Shown: positions 1-6,477, numbered from the stretch's first letter. The stretch: 9,567 nt of DNA from Candidatus Hydrogenedentota bacterium (GCA_026387845.1 JAPLKX010000347.1:1-9567); one strand, 5' to 3'. The notes: generated by a model from the sequence alone, not told the origin. Numbers and translations are program-made.

Positions 1-1
1 A

Positions 2-577
2 ACCACAAGCTCAGGAGGAGCCGTCTATCATTTGCAGGATCCACAGGTGGTTTTAAACCTGCTCCCCCTCAACGATATGAGCAAGGTGGAACTGATCAGC
101 GCGCCCCGCGTTACGTTCGCTGTCGCCACCCCGCCTCGAAGTCTCAAAGTACAGCAACGGCAAGACGACCCGTTCACCAATACGTTGGAAGCGTCCAAAG
201 CATTGGCAACGTTCTGGGAAGACGCCCGGCCCACGGCCGTTATCGCCGACTTATATACGGAGACTTTCAAAGACCGGTCCGACAACAACGTTCCGATGAC
301 GGAAGGTCTGATTGCGGCTATTGCCGTAAAACAGGACGAGGGCGCAGACGCCATAGCCGCACGCGTCCTTGTCGAAGACCTCCGGCTCCAGCGGCACAAG
401 CGGGGCCTGGCGTTCTGGAAGCCGCGCCGGCTCCCCGACGTACTGAGCAACCCGGTCGAAGTCAATTTCACCTGCACGCTCGGCGGTACCGTTGTTTTCG
501 AAGCGCCTACCCCAAAACCCGACAAGCGCCGACTTATACTCCTGACCATCGACAAAGCCGACGGCCCCACAGAGTGA
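2..577 (+). CDS. 3' part of an unrecognised protein, 5' end outside the window
   Basis: The frame is open from the first bases of the window to a TGA at 575-577, giving 191 visible residues, so the true start probably lies upstream. A TTG at 32 is preceded by AGGAGG at 13-18 and could be an internal start, but coding continues through it. I do not recognise the family. The visible part has a balanced acidic/basic composition, a helical-looking middle (TLEASKALATFWEDA; EGLIAAIAVKQDEGADAIAA) and a strand-rich end (VEVNFTCTLGGTVVFEA, then RRLILLTIDKAD). There is no signal peptide or membrane segment in the visible part. The antisense frame over the same span is Ser/Arg/Thr-rich and looks like a shadow. 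A terminator-like hairpin follows 20 bases after the stop. Being a gene is fairly sure; its function is unknown. Confidence 0.6.
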   Translation, partial: TTSSGGAVYHLQDPQVVLNLLPLNDMSKVELISAPRVTFAVATPPRSLKVQQRQDDPFTNTLEASKALATFWEDARPTAVIADLYTETFKDRSDNNVPMTEGLIAAIAVKQDEGADAIAARVLVEDLRLQRHKRGLAFWKPRRLPDVLSNPVEVNFTCTLGGTVVFEAPTPKPDKRRLILLTIDKADGPTE

Positions 578-592
578 CAACCGTAGCCTTTT

Positions 593-662
593 GAAGTGCG
601 GCAACTCGCTGCCGCCTTTTAGCCTGTCCTCCTTAGAAAGCGGCAGCGAACTGCCGCACTCC
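593..662. repeat. Imperfect inverted repeat, nested-palindrome element copy 1
   Basis: Arms 593-615 and 640-662 (23 bases each) are reverse complements with three mismatches, separated by 24 bases. Each arm is itself nearly palindromic around GCGGCA...TGCCGC. The same arm sequence (core GGAGTGCGGCAG.TTGCTGCCGC) recurs at 2066-2193, so this is a dispersed element rather than a one-off terminator. It lies between the left-edge gene and the ceramidase gene. Confidence 0.75.
598..620 (+). terminator. Probable intrinsic terminator of the left-edge gene
   Basis: A six-pair stem GCGGCA/TGCCGC (598-603 with 610-615) has a six-base loop and is followed by CTTTT at 616-620. It begins 20 bases after the TGA. 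It forms the left arm of the inverted repeat. The stem is short and the T run has only four bases, so activity is an inference. Confidence 0.5.
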
Positions 663-695
663 ATATAGCTGCTCCCAATTCGCCCTGCAATCCTG

Positions 696-701
696 TATAG
701 T
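696..701 (+). promoter_or_regulatory. Candidate -10 box for the ceramidase gene
   Basis: TATAGT at 696-701 lies 39 bases before the ATG at 741, just outside the inverted repeat. No good -35 box is found 16-18 bases upstream, so this is only a candidate. Confidence 0.25.
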
Positions 702-740
702 GGCGGTCTTTGATGTCATTACGTTTGGGAGGTTTAAGCC

Positions 741-2048
741 ATGCGCCGCTCACTGTTCGTTACCCTCGTTCTTTTCACCCTGATCCTGTTTGCCGCCGTT
801 TCATACGCCGAATTTAAGGCTGGTTTCGCCAAGGTTGATATTACCCCGCAGAAGCCTTGCCCGATGTGGGGGTACGGCGCGCGTCACGACATGCTTTCCG
901 TGGGCACGCTCGACCCGCTGTACGCCAAGGCATTGGTGATCCAGGCGGGCGGCGAGAAGCTGGCGCTGGTGGGGCTCGATATGGGCCGGAGCCCGACCGA
1001 GGCCATGATGGGCAGAATCCGGAAAACCGTCAAGGACATGTCGGGCGTTGGCTACCTGATGATTGTCGGGTCGCACACGCATTACGGGCCCGTCATCGAA
1101 CTACTCGACAAGGACGGCATGGGCAAGGGCCGGTTCGACGACGCCGTCGCGTACGCGGGCGAGTTCGAGCGCAAAGTCATCGACGTTATCAATCAAGCTG
1201 CCGCGGGCAAGATGCAGGACGTCAAAATCGGCTGGGGCTCGAAGGAGGTCGGGTATAACCGCAACCGGCACTGGAAGGCCGAGCCGAAGCCGCTGGATAA
1301 AGAACTGGCCGTGATCCGGATCGACGACATGTCCGGCAAGCCGTTCGCGATCATCGTCAACTTCGCCGCACACCCAACCAGCCTGTCGCCGGAGCAACTC
1401 CTGTTCTCGGCCGAATACCCCGGCCAGATGATGAACTCCGTCGAGTCGGAGATGTCGACCAACTGCATGTTCATGCAGGGCGCCAGCGGCGACATGTCGA
1501 CCAACAAGCAGGGCAACGACACCATCGAAGCGTTCGGCAAAGTCCTGGCGGCCGAAGTGATCGAGGTGGCCAAGGCCATCAAAACGTCCGTCCCCGCCAA
1601 ACCGTCCATTGCCGGCATGGATGACCGGCTGTCGTTCCCCTCGAGGATCGACCTGCACAACCCGGCGGTCCAGGCCCTGTTCAAGCAGGCGTTCTTCCCC
1701 GAGCTGATGTCCACGATCGAAGAGTTCCCGGGCGCCGAGATCCCCGCGCAACTCACCACCATCCTGCTCAACGGCCAGTTGGCGATGGTCGGCGGGTCGG
1801 GCGAGTTTTTCTGCACGCACTCGACCCGGCTCAAGGCGCAGTCGCCCGCCGAGAAGACCCTCTTCTTCGGATACTGCAACGGCCACGATATGTACTTCCC
1901 CACCGTCGCCGCGACCGAGCAGGGCGGTTATGGCGCCGACCCGCAAGTGTCGTGGGTAGCCGTCGGCGCAGGCGAGCAAGTCATCGACAAAGCCTTGGTA
2001 AACATCGAGAAACTCACCGGCAAACCCATCGTCCAAGCGACAAAGTAA
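741..2048 (+). CDS. Secreted neutral/alkaline ceramidase-domain hydrolase
   Basis: A 435-residue protein of the neutral/alkaline non-lysosomal ceramidase N-terminal domain family, zinc amidases that split ceramide into sphingosine and fatty acid; substrates of environmental members are mostly untested. Residues 1-23 form a signal peptide (MRRS, hydrophobic core, AVSYA before Glu24), so export is expected. Visible family motifs are FAKVDITPQ (29-37), the zinc-site motif GSHTHYGP (110-117, His112/His114), NFAAHPTS with His211, GASGDMSTN with Ser253 in the position of the catalytic serine, GGSGEFF with Glu355, and GYCNGHDMYFPT with Tyr385 near the expected zinc ligand. It is shorter than the roughly 640-670 residues of Pseudomonas-type ceramidase and ends soon after this motif, so the usual C-terminal beta domain is missing. 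GGGAGG at 727-732 lies eight bases before the ATG. The family call is strong; ceramide as substrate is an inference. Confidence 0.9.
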   Translation: MRRSLFVTLVLFTLILFAAVSYAEFKAGFAKVDITPQKPCPMWGYGARHDMLSVGTLDPLYAKALVIQAGGEKLALVGLDMGRSPTEAMMGRIRKTVKDMSGVGYLMIVGSHTHYGPVIELLDKDGMGKGRFDDAVAYAGEFERKVIDVINQAAAGKMQDVKIGWGSKEVGYNRNRHWKAEPKPLDKELAVIRIDDMSGKPFAIIVNFAAHPTSLSPEQLLFSAEYPGQMMNSVESEMSTNCMFMQGASGDMSTNKQGNDTIEAFGKVLAAEVIEVAKAIKTSVPAKPSIAGMDDRLSFPSRIDLHNPAVQALFKQAFFPELMSTIEEFPGAEIPAQLTTILLNGQLAMVGGSGEFFCTHSTRLKAQSPAEKTLFFGYCNGHDMYFPTVAATEQGGYGADPQVSWVAVGAGEQVIDKALVNIEKLTGKPIVQATK

Positions 2049-2075
2049 TCATCCAAATGCGGCGACGTATGGAGT

Positions 2076-2097
2076 GCGGCAGCTTGCTGCCGCTTTT
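2076..2097 (+). terminator. Intrinsic terminator of the ceramidase gene
   Basis: The eight-base stem GCGGCAGC/GCTGCCGC (2076-2083 with 2086-2093) leaves a CTTG-type tetraloop once the closing pair opens, and TTTT follows at 2094-2097. It begins 27 bases after the TAA of the ceramidase gene. Confidence 0.65.
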
Positions 2098-2161
2098 CTG
2101 CAGTGCAAGCTTTTTCCCTGCAATCGAGGTTGTTATCGTATGTGGAATCTTTTAATGCGGT

Positions 2162-2183
2162 AAAAGCTGCAGCAAGCTGCCGC
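2162..2183 (-). terminator. Intrinsic terminator of the membrane-protein gene
   Basis: Read on the minus strand this is GCGGCAGC-TT-GCTGCAGC-TTTT, the mirror image of the plus-strand terminator with one stem mismatch. It begins 11 bases past the TAG of the minus-strand gene. Together the two arms form a bidirectional terminator between convergent genes. Confidence 0.6.
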
Positions 2184-2194
2184 ACTCCATACGG

Positions 2195-4060
2195 CTACTC
2201 GGTGCGTTCAAAGACCGTGTAGGCGCCGTTGGGCGAGGGCAGGGCAATGTAAAGGCGCGTATTTCGGAATTCGAGCGGGAGTTCCGACTTCTCGGGGTGC
2301 TTCTCGATCTTGCCGTACCAGTGCAGCCAAGTGTACTGGTTCTTGAGAAACCATTGGTGAGTTTCGACGACCTCGCCAGAAGGCATCGTGGCGGTCACGT
2401 CACGGTTGGGCTTGAATTCCAGCCGTGCCACACGCGCGTTCTGCGGCTCGACCGGCTCACCGCCCGCCGTTTCCGCAACGCCCACCACATGCCACACGCC
2501 CAGCAGCCGCGCCGTCTGCCGCCAGTACGCGTCCGGGCCGAACCGTTTGCGGCCCAGCCCCTCGGGCGGGCCGTCCTGGATGGCCATGCCGAGCGCCGTG
2601 ATGGCGATCAGGAAGACGGGCGCGATTGCGCAAGCGATCGCGTAGCCGCGCCCAACGCGCCACGCGCCTGCTGAACGCCCGACACCGTCGCCGATGCTTT
2701 GCCCTTGTGCGTGCCGCGCTTGGATCAACAGCAGCGTGGCGATCACCGCGGGCGCCCATAGAAGCAGGTAACCGGCAAAGTTGGCGCGGCTGGGCACGTC
2801 GTGCGCGGAGTACCCTGCCACCGTAAGCCAAACCAGCACGACCGCCACGCCCGCTCCTTTGCCGTAGGCCGACGCCGGCACGAACCGGCGCACGCCGCGC
2901 AGGTAGCCGTACAACACGTAGAGGACCGGCAGGGTCAGCGCACTGCCGCCCAATACGAACCACGCCCAACCCGGCACGCCCAGCCACGGCGCCGGCATCG
3001 CATCGTATTGGTCGATCCAGGGCGCGGCGTGCCTGCGGAAGTTCATCCATGGGAGCGCAACGAGCATCACGAACACCGCGTAGGCGTCCAAGGGCGCGGG
3101 CGGGGTGTCTTCAACCACTGACTCGATCCCGCCGCGGATCAGCCTCCGGCATCCGAGCGCGATCGCCAAGCCCATGAACAACCCGAACAGGACCTCGGCG
3201 ACGCGCCACTGCGGCCAATCGCCCGTGAACGGCCAAAGATGAAGTTGGATCGGGGCGCGCAAGAACACGGCCAGCGAAAACCCAAACCCGCCGCCCACGA
3301 TGCCGTACAGGCACAGCATCAGTGCGGCGCGGTTGTGCCGCCGCGCAAGGTAAATCATGAGCACGGCCAGCATGCCCAGAACGCCGCCCCAGCTTTCACT
3401 CCGGTGCAGCGGGGCCAGCCGCAGCCCGCCCAGCTTGGTCAGCGCGCCGTAGCCGATCCACCACGCCAGAGCGCCCCAGAAGAACAGTGCCGTGGCGCGC
3501 CGGTCCTTCGGCCGCGCAAGCCAGTACGCGCCGCTCACCACGAGCGCAATCGTCGCCGCAAGCCATTCGCCGTCGTGGAACTGGCGCACCGACAGGGTTT
3601 CGTATGCTTCCGCCAGATCCGGGTTGAACAGGAAACAGAGATAAGCAACGAAGAACGCCGCCGCAATCGCCGTGAACGGCCGGATCAGGCGTTCGAGTTC
3701 CGACCGCGGCTCGGTCAAGGCAAGCCCGAGGACGCCGCCCCCGATCCCGGCCCACAGACCGCCGAGGAAGAACAGGATCGCGTAGCCGTAGAGAACGTTG
3801 GGAAACGAGTCCGACAACACGTACGACGTGTGTTCCATGTAGCTGAGGCAGCCGCCCCACGCCCAGCCGATCGCCCCGAACAGCCCCGCCACGGCCGCAC
3901 GCCGCTGCCAGTCGGGCCGACCCGACCCGAGCGCCACCGCCAGACCGAGCAGCGCCCCAGGGACCATCGCGCCCGCCTCATGCCCAACCGTCCCGCGGTA
4001 GCCCCAGCCGTAGGCCATGATGACGGCCGCGAGGGCCAGGTTTGCAGTTGGCTTGGTCAT
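2195..4060 (-). CDS. Polytopic membrane protein with C-terminal soluble domain, function unknown
   Basis: A 621-residue protein. About fourteen hydrophobic segments fill residues 5-495 (clear ones near 88-116, 129-146, 246-268, 362-386, 428-446 and 472-495). A soluble tail of about 110 residues follows from 510. The N-terminus carries a Gly-rich motif, AYGWGYRGTVGHEAGAMVPG (16-35), and a conserved-looking charged/aromatic loop WGGCLSYMEHTSYVLSD (68-84). The tail begins ARLLGVWHVVG and continues as alternating strands (VARLEFKPNRDVTATMPSG; THQWFLKNQYTWLHWYG), which resembles a lipocalin-like sensor or binding domain; that is an inference from pattern. I do not recognise a transporter or enzyme family. 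An upstream ATG at 4087 is possible, but the ATG at 4060 has AAGGAG six bases before it and is preferred. It converges on the ceramidase gene. It is clearly a real gene. Confidence 0.85.
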   Translation of the reverse strand: MTKPTANLALAAVIMAYGWGYRGTVGHEAGAMVPGALLGLAVALGSGRPDWQRRAAVAGLFGAIGWAWGGCLSYMEHTSYVLSDSFPNVLYGYAILFFLGGLWAGIGGGVLGLALTEPRSELERLIRPFTAIAAAFFVAYLCFLFNPDLAEAYETLSVRQFHDGEWLAATIALVVSGAYWLARPKDRRATALFFWGALAWWIGYGALTKLGGLRLAPLHRSESWGGVLGMLAVLMIYLARRHNRAALMLCLYGIVGGGFGFSLAVFLRAPIQLHLWPFTGDWPQWRVAEVLFGLFMGLAIALGCRRLIRGGIESVVEDTPPAPLDAYAVFVMLVALPWMNFRRHAAPWIDQYDAMPAPWLGVPGWAWFVLGGSALTLPVLYVLYGYLRGVRRFVPASAYGKGAGVAVVLVWLTVAGYSAHDVPSRANFAGYLLLWAPAVIATLLLIQARHAQGQSIGDGVGRSAGAWRVGRGYAIACAIAPVFLIAITALGMAIQDGPPEGLGRKRFGPDAYWRQTARLLGVWHVVGVAETAGGEPVEPQNARVARLEFKPNRDVTATMPSGEVVETHQWFLKNQYTWLHWYGKIEKHPEKSELPLEFRNTRLYIALPSPNGAYTVFERTE

Positions 4061-4066
4061 GGAAAG

Positions 4067-4072
4067 CTCCTT
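4067..4072 (-). promoter_or_regulatory. Ribosome binding site that fixes the membrane-protein start
   Basis: On the minus strand AAGGAG lies six bases before the ATG at 4060, whereas the in-frame ATG at 4087 has no comparable site. This selects the 621-residue over the 630-residue product. Confidence 0.7.
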
Positions 4073-4575
4073 TTGGGCAGCGACCATACCATACGCGGGT
4101 TCACGCGGTTGTTTCCACGTGCCTCGCGGAAGGCGGAGGTGATTTTGTGGAACGAGGGGGATTTTGTTGACAGAAATGGCCGGGGGCCTGTGAAAAGTGA
4201 TGAATGAGGAACGATGAATGATGAATCAAAAAAGGAAGAGAGAAGGGCGGGCATTAAACAATGAAGGATAAATGATGGAATCAACGAGTTGTTTTTCGGG
4301 CTGTTTTTGTGCGGGTTTTGAAGGGTGGAACGCGCGGGACGTGCCTTTTTTGGGCATTTTTTGGCTAAAAGTAAAAATTTACCTTGACAAAACGCCTGTT
4401 TATTTGCCAAGAAGGTGCGGTTGGAGCGCACTTTGGCGCTGGGAGCCGGGGGCGTTTCGGTAAGCAGTACGCAGTGGTGTGTGGAGCGGCTTCGCGCGAT
4501 GGAGTGATGAAGCAGGCTTCACTAGCCATGCACTGTTCTGTCTTAGAGGAAAAGAAAAACGGAAGGAGCAAACAC
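4073..4575. other. Gene-free stretch between divergent genes, with an AT-rich section
   Basis: About 500 bases lie between the divergent membrane-protein and HU genes. No frame here reads like a protein. The part from about 4190 to 4410 is clearly richer in A and T than its surroundings (runs such as TTTTTTGGGCATTTTTTGG near 4350) and has a heptamer tandem repeat at 4199-4226. TTGACA occurs at 4167-4172 and 4384-4389, but neither has a convincing -10 box at normal spacing. The last 150 bases form a long GC-rich HU leader with weak hairpins (AGCGC/GCGCT near 4428-4443; GAAGC/GCTTC near 4508-4520). Promoters for both genes should be here but cannot be placed. Confidence 0.5.
4199..4226 (+). repeat. 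Four-unit heptamer tandem repeat, GATGAAT
   Basis: Consecutive heptamers read GATGAAT, GAGGAAC, GATGAAT, GATGAAT. Three are identical and the second differs at two positions. The repeat is intergenic, upstream of both divergent genes. Confidence 0.6.
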
Positions 4576-4875
4576 ATGGCAGCAGGCGTAAAGGCAATGA
4601 CCAAGACGCAGATTATCGCAAAACTGGCCGAGGACGTGGCGATCACGAAGAAGCAGGCGAACCAGGTTCTGACGTCGCTTGTGGAACTGGCCTACAAGGA
4701 AGCCAAGAAGGGGTTCACAATTCCGGGGCTTGGCAAACTGGTCGTGATCCAGCGGAAAGCCCGCGAGGGTCGGAATCCGGCGACCGGCGAAAAGATCAAG
4801 ATCCCTGCGAAGAAGGTGGTGAAGTTCCGCCTGGCGAAAGCGGCGAAGGACGCGATCACGCCGTTTAAGAAGTAG
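4576..4875 (+). CDS. hup: HU-family DNA-binding protein
   Basis: A 99-residue small basic protein of the bacterial histone-like HU/IHF family; such proteins bind and bend DNA as dimers and help compact the nucleoid. MTKTQIIAKLAED (8-20) and KKQANQVLTSLVELAYKEAKKG (25-46) are the N-terminal helices. FTIPGLGKLVVIQRKAREG (47-65) is the dimer saddle. GRNPATGEKIKIPA (65-78) is the signature DNA-binding arm, with the intercalating Pro at 69. VVKFRLAKAAKDAI (81-94) closes the fold. GGAAGGAG at 4561-4568 lies seven bases before the ATG, which excludes starts further upstream although the frame stays open to 4384. The product is slightly longer than the usual 90 residues because of a short extension before Met8. 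A strong terminator follows. The gene symbol is generic; HU and IHF subtypes were not separated. Confidence 0.95.
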   Translation: MAAGVKAMTKTQIIAKLAEDVAITKKQANQVLTSLVELAYKEAKKGFTIPGLGKLVVIQRKAREGRNPATGEKIKIPAKKVVKFRLAKAAKDAITPFKK

Positions 4876-4939
4876 CCCGGTCATTCTTTTGAAAAGGCAT
4901 ACGCGGCGGCGAGTGGCCGGCGCGGATACCCGTGAGTTT

Positions 4940-4991
4940 CGGCCCGCACGAGGCTGCCGGTGGTGGGTGGCCCGTGCGGGCCGGTTATTTT
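4940..4991 (+). terminator. Intrinsic terminator of the HU gene
   Basis: An 11-pair perfect GC-rich stem, CGGCCCGCACG/CGTGCGGGCCG (4940-4950 with 4973-4983), encloses a 22-base loop and is followed by GTTATTTT at 4984-4991. It begins 65 bases after the HU stop and ends 12 bases before the preferred PPK2 start. It therefore separates the two transcripts or acts as a leader structure for PPK2. Confidence 0.65.
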
Positions 4992-4995
4992 GGAG
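4990..4995 (+). promoter_or_regulatory. Ribosome binding site that fixes the PPK2 start
   Basis: TTGGAG lies eight bases before the ATG at 5004. The alternative GTG at 4932 would put the terminator stem inside the coding region and add 24 residues unlike the family, so the ATG is preferred. Confidence 0.6.
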
Positions 4996-5003
4996 TCGCA
5001 GCC

Positions 5004-6476
5004 ATGCTTGACGGGGCGGATCTGACTGCCGGGATGTCAAAGGACGCGTTTCGGGACGCGCGCGAGTTGGTGTCGCGCCGGCTGGGTGAGTTGCAGCGGC
5101 AGGCGCGCGAGGCGCAAGTGCCAGTGCTGCTGGTGTTCGAGGGCTGGCAGTCCGCGGGGCTGGGTACGGTGATCGGGAAGATCCTGGCGGCGCTGGACCC
5201 GCGCGGGTACAAACTGTACGCGTTTGATGAGCCGGCGGATGAGGCGCAGTTGCGGCCGCCGATGTGGCGGTATTGGGTGACGCTGCCGGGCCGTGGCGGG
5301 ATCGCGATGTACGACGGGGGATGGTACGGGGACGCGCTGCGGGCAAAGAAGAAGGACCGGGCGGACGTGTACCGGCGTATCGGCGTGTTCGAGCGGCAAC
5401 AGGCGGACGATGGGGCGGCGATTGTGAAGGTGTGGCTGCACATCACCAAGAAAGAACAGGCGAAACGGTTTCGAGAATTGGAGAAGGACAAGGCGCTGTC
5501 GTGGAGAATCACAGAACAGGACTGGCGCAACCACGAGCAGTACGAGGCGCGGTACGGCGTGGTTGACGAGATGCTGGAGGAGACGTCGGCGGATTACGCG
5601 CCATGGACGGTGATCCCGGCGGAAGACCTGCGGTATGCAACGATCGCGGCGGCGAATACGGTGATCGCCGCGTTGGAGCGGGCGGTTGCGAAAGCAGGCG
5701 GGACGCCCGCACCACAAAAAGTGGGACACCCCCCACGAAAACCGGGGGGCGTCCCAGACGGCCAGGGGCCGCTGGATGAGGTCAATCTGGATGTGCATGT
5801 GGATCCGTCGAAGTACCAGGGGCAGCTTGAGAAACTCCAGGACAAGCTGTTACAAGCGGAACACCTGTTGTATCCGCCGCGCGTGCCGGTGGTGATCGTG
5901 TACGAAGGCTGGGATGCGTCGGGAAAGGGCGGGAACATCAAGCGGCTTGTGGCGTCGCTGGACCACCGTGGGTTTGAAGTGATCCCAGTAGGGGCGCCGG
6001 CGGGGGACGAGAAGGCGCACCATTACCTGTGGCGGTTCTGGAAGAGCCTGCCGAAAGGCGGCCACATCACGATTTTCGACCGGAGTTGGTACGGGCGGGT
6101 GCTGGTGGAACGGGTCGAGGGTTTTGCGACGGAGGCGGAATGGGCGCGGGCGTATAACGAGATCAACGAGTTTGAGAGGGAACTGACGGACTACGGGATA
6201 GTGCTGGTGAAGTTCTGGATTCATATCTCGAAAGAGGAGCAGTTGCGCAGGTTCCAACTGCGGCAGCAAACGCCGTGGAAAACCTGGAAAATCACCGAGG
6301 AAGACTGGCGCAACCGCGAGAAGTGGGACGCCTATTACGCGGCGGTCTCGGATATGCTCGCCAAAACGTCGCCCAAGAACGCCCCATGGACCATCATCGA
6401 AGGCAACAACAAATTCCACGCCCGGATCAAGGCGATAAAGACGGTGCTCGGGGCAATCACCGCACGGCTGAAGTAG
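5004..6476 (+). CDS. pap: Two-domain PPK2, polyphosphate:AMP phosphotransferase type
   Basis: A 490-residue cytoplasmic enzyme made of two tandem polyphosphate kinase 2 domains. This is the class II architecture, whose characterised members phosphorylate AMP to ADP with polyphosphate. The C-terminal domain (about 258-490) is intact: Walker A EGWDASGKGG (301-310, Lys308), Walker B FDRSWYGR (358-365), then KFWIHISKEEQLRRF and ITEEDWRNREKW. The N-terminal domain (about 12-225) keeps the fold but has EGWQSAGLG (46-54) with Leu for the Walker lysine, and YDGGWYGD (103-110) lacking both arginines. It is probably catalytically dead, as known for this class. The linker at residues 231-258 is Pro/Gly-rich (PQKVGHPPRKPGGVPDG) and is encoded by a repeat also present at 8699-8754. 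No promoter was placed. Family is certain; nucleotide preference is inferred from architecture. Confidence 0.93.
   Translation: MLDGADLTAGMSKDAFRDARELVSRRLGELQRQAREAQVPVLLVFEGWQSAGLGTVIGKILAALDPRGYKLYAFDEPADEAQLRPPMWRYWVTLPGRGGIAMYDGGWYGDALRAKKKDRADVYRRIGVFERQQADDGAAIVKVWLHITKKEQAKRFRELEKDKALSWRITEQDWRNHEQYEARYGVVDEMLEETSADYAPWTVIPAEDLRYATIAAANTVIAALERAVAKAGGTPAPQKVGHPPRKPGGVPDGQGPLDEVNLDVHVDPSKYQGQLEKLQDKLLQAEHLLYPPRVPVVIVYEGWDASGKGGNIKRLVASLDHRGFEVIPVGAPAGDEKAHHYLWRFWKSLPKGGHITIFDRSWYGRVLVERVEGFATEAEWARAYNEINEFERELTDYGIVLVKFWIHISKEEQLRRFQLRQQTPWKTWKITEEDWRNREKWDAYYAAVSDMLAKTSPKNAPWTIIEGNNKFHARIKAIKTVLGAITARLK
5719..5756. repeat. GTGGGACAC/GTCCCA inverted-repeat element inside the PPK2 gene
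   Basis: AAGTGGGACACCCCCCAC (5719-5736) and CCGGGGGGCGTCCCA (5742-5756) match two blocks at 8699-8716 (one mismatch) and 8740-8754 (exact). The spacer is 5 bases here and 23 there. The inner 13-base arms 5722-5734 and 5744-5756 pair with one mismatch, a G-U pair on the minus-strand transcript. A further small palindrome, GCGGG-ACG-CCCGC, sits just upstream at 5698-5710. The tract is read in frame as the interdomain linker. Confidence 0.75.
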
Positions 6477-6477
6477 G

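Larger units (their letters stand above)
2066..2193. repeat. Near-perfect 32-base inverted repeat, nested-palindrome element copy 2
   Basis: Arms 2066-2097 and 2162-2193 are reverse complements over 32 bases with one mismatch, enclosing 64 bases. Each arm contains a hairpin of its own (GCGGCAGC-TT-GCTGCCGC) followed by TTTT reading inward, so the element has two nested levels of symmetry. It shares its arm sequence with 593-662. It fills the 146-base space between two convergent genes: the left arm starts 17 bases after the ceramidase stop and the right arm ends one base before the stop codon of the minus-strand membrane gene. Confidence 0.85.

Noticed and set aside
1101..2036. Minus-strand 311-residue frame opposite the ceramidase gene
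   Set aside because: It is a GC-rich antisense shadow; ceramidase catalytic motifs and signal peptide establish the plus-strand gene.
3239..4207. Plus-strand 322-residue frame opposite the membrane-protein gene
   Set aside because: Composition is dominated by Arg, Pro, Gln and Ala, as expected from the antisense of a GC-rich hydrophobic gene; no start signal or domain is visible.
4384..4412. TTGACA at 4384 as the HU promoter
   Set aside because: The -35 hexamer is perfect, but no -10-like hexamer lies 15-19 bases downstream; the nearest T-rich stretch is only about 10 bases away.
4932..5003. GTG start 24 codons upstream of the PPK2 ATG
   Set aside because: The added segment overlaps the terminator stem and has no ribosome binding site; the ATG at 5004 has one.
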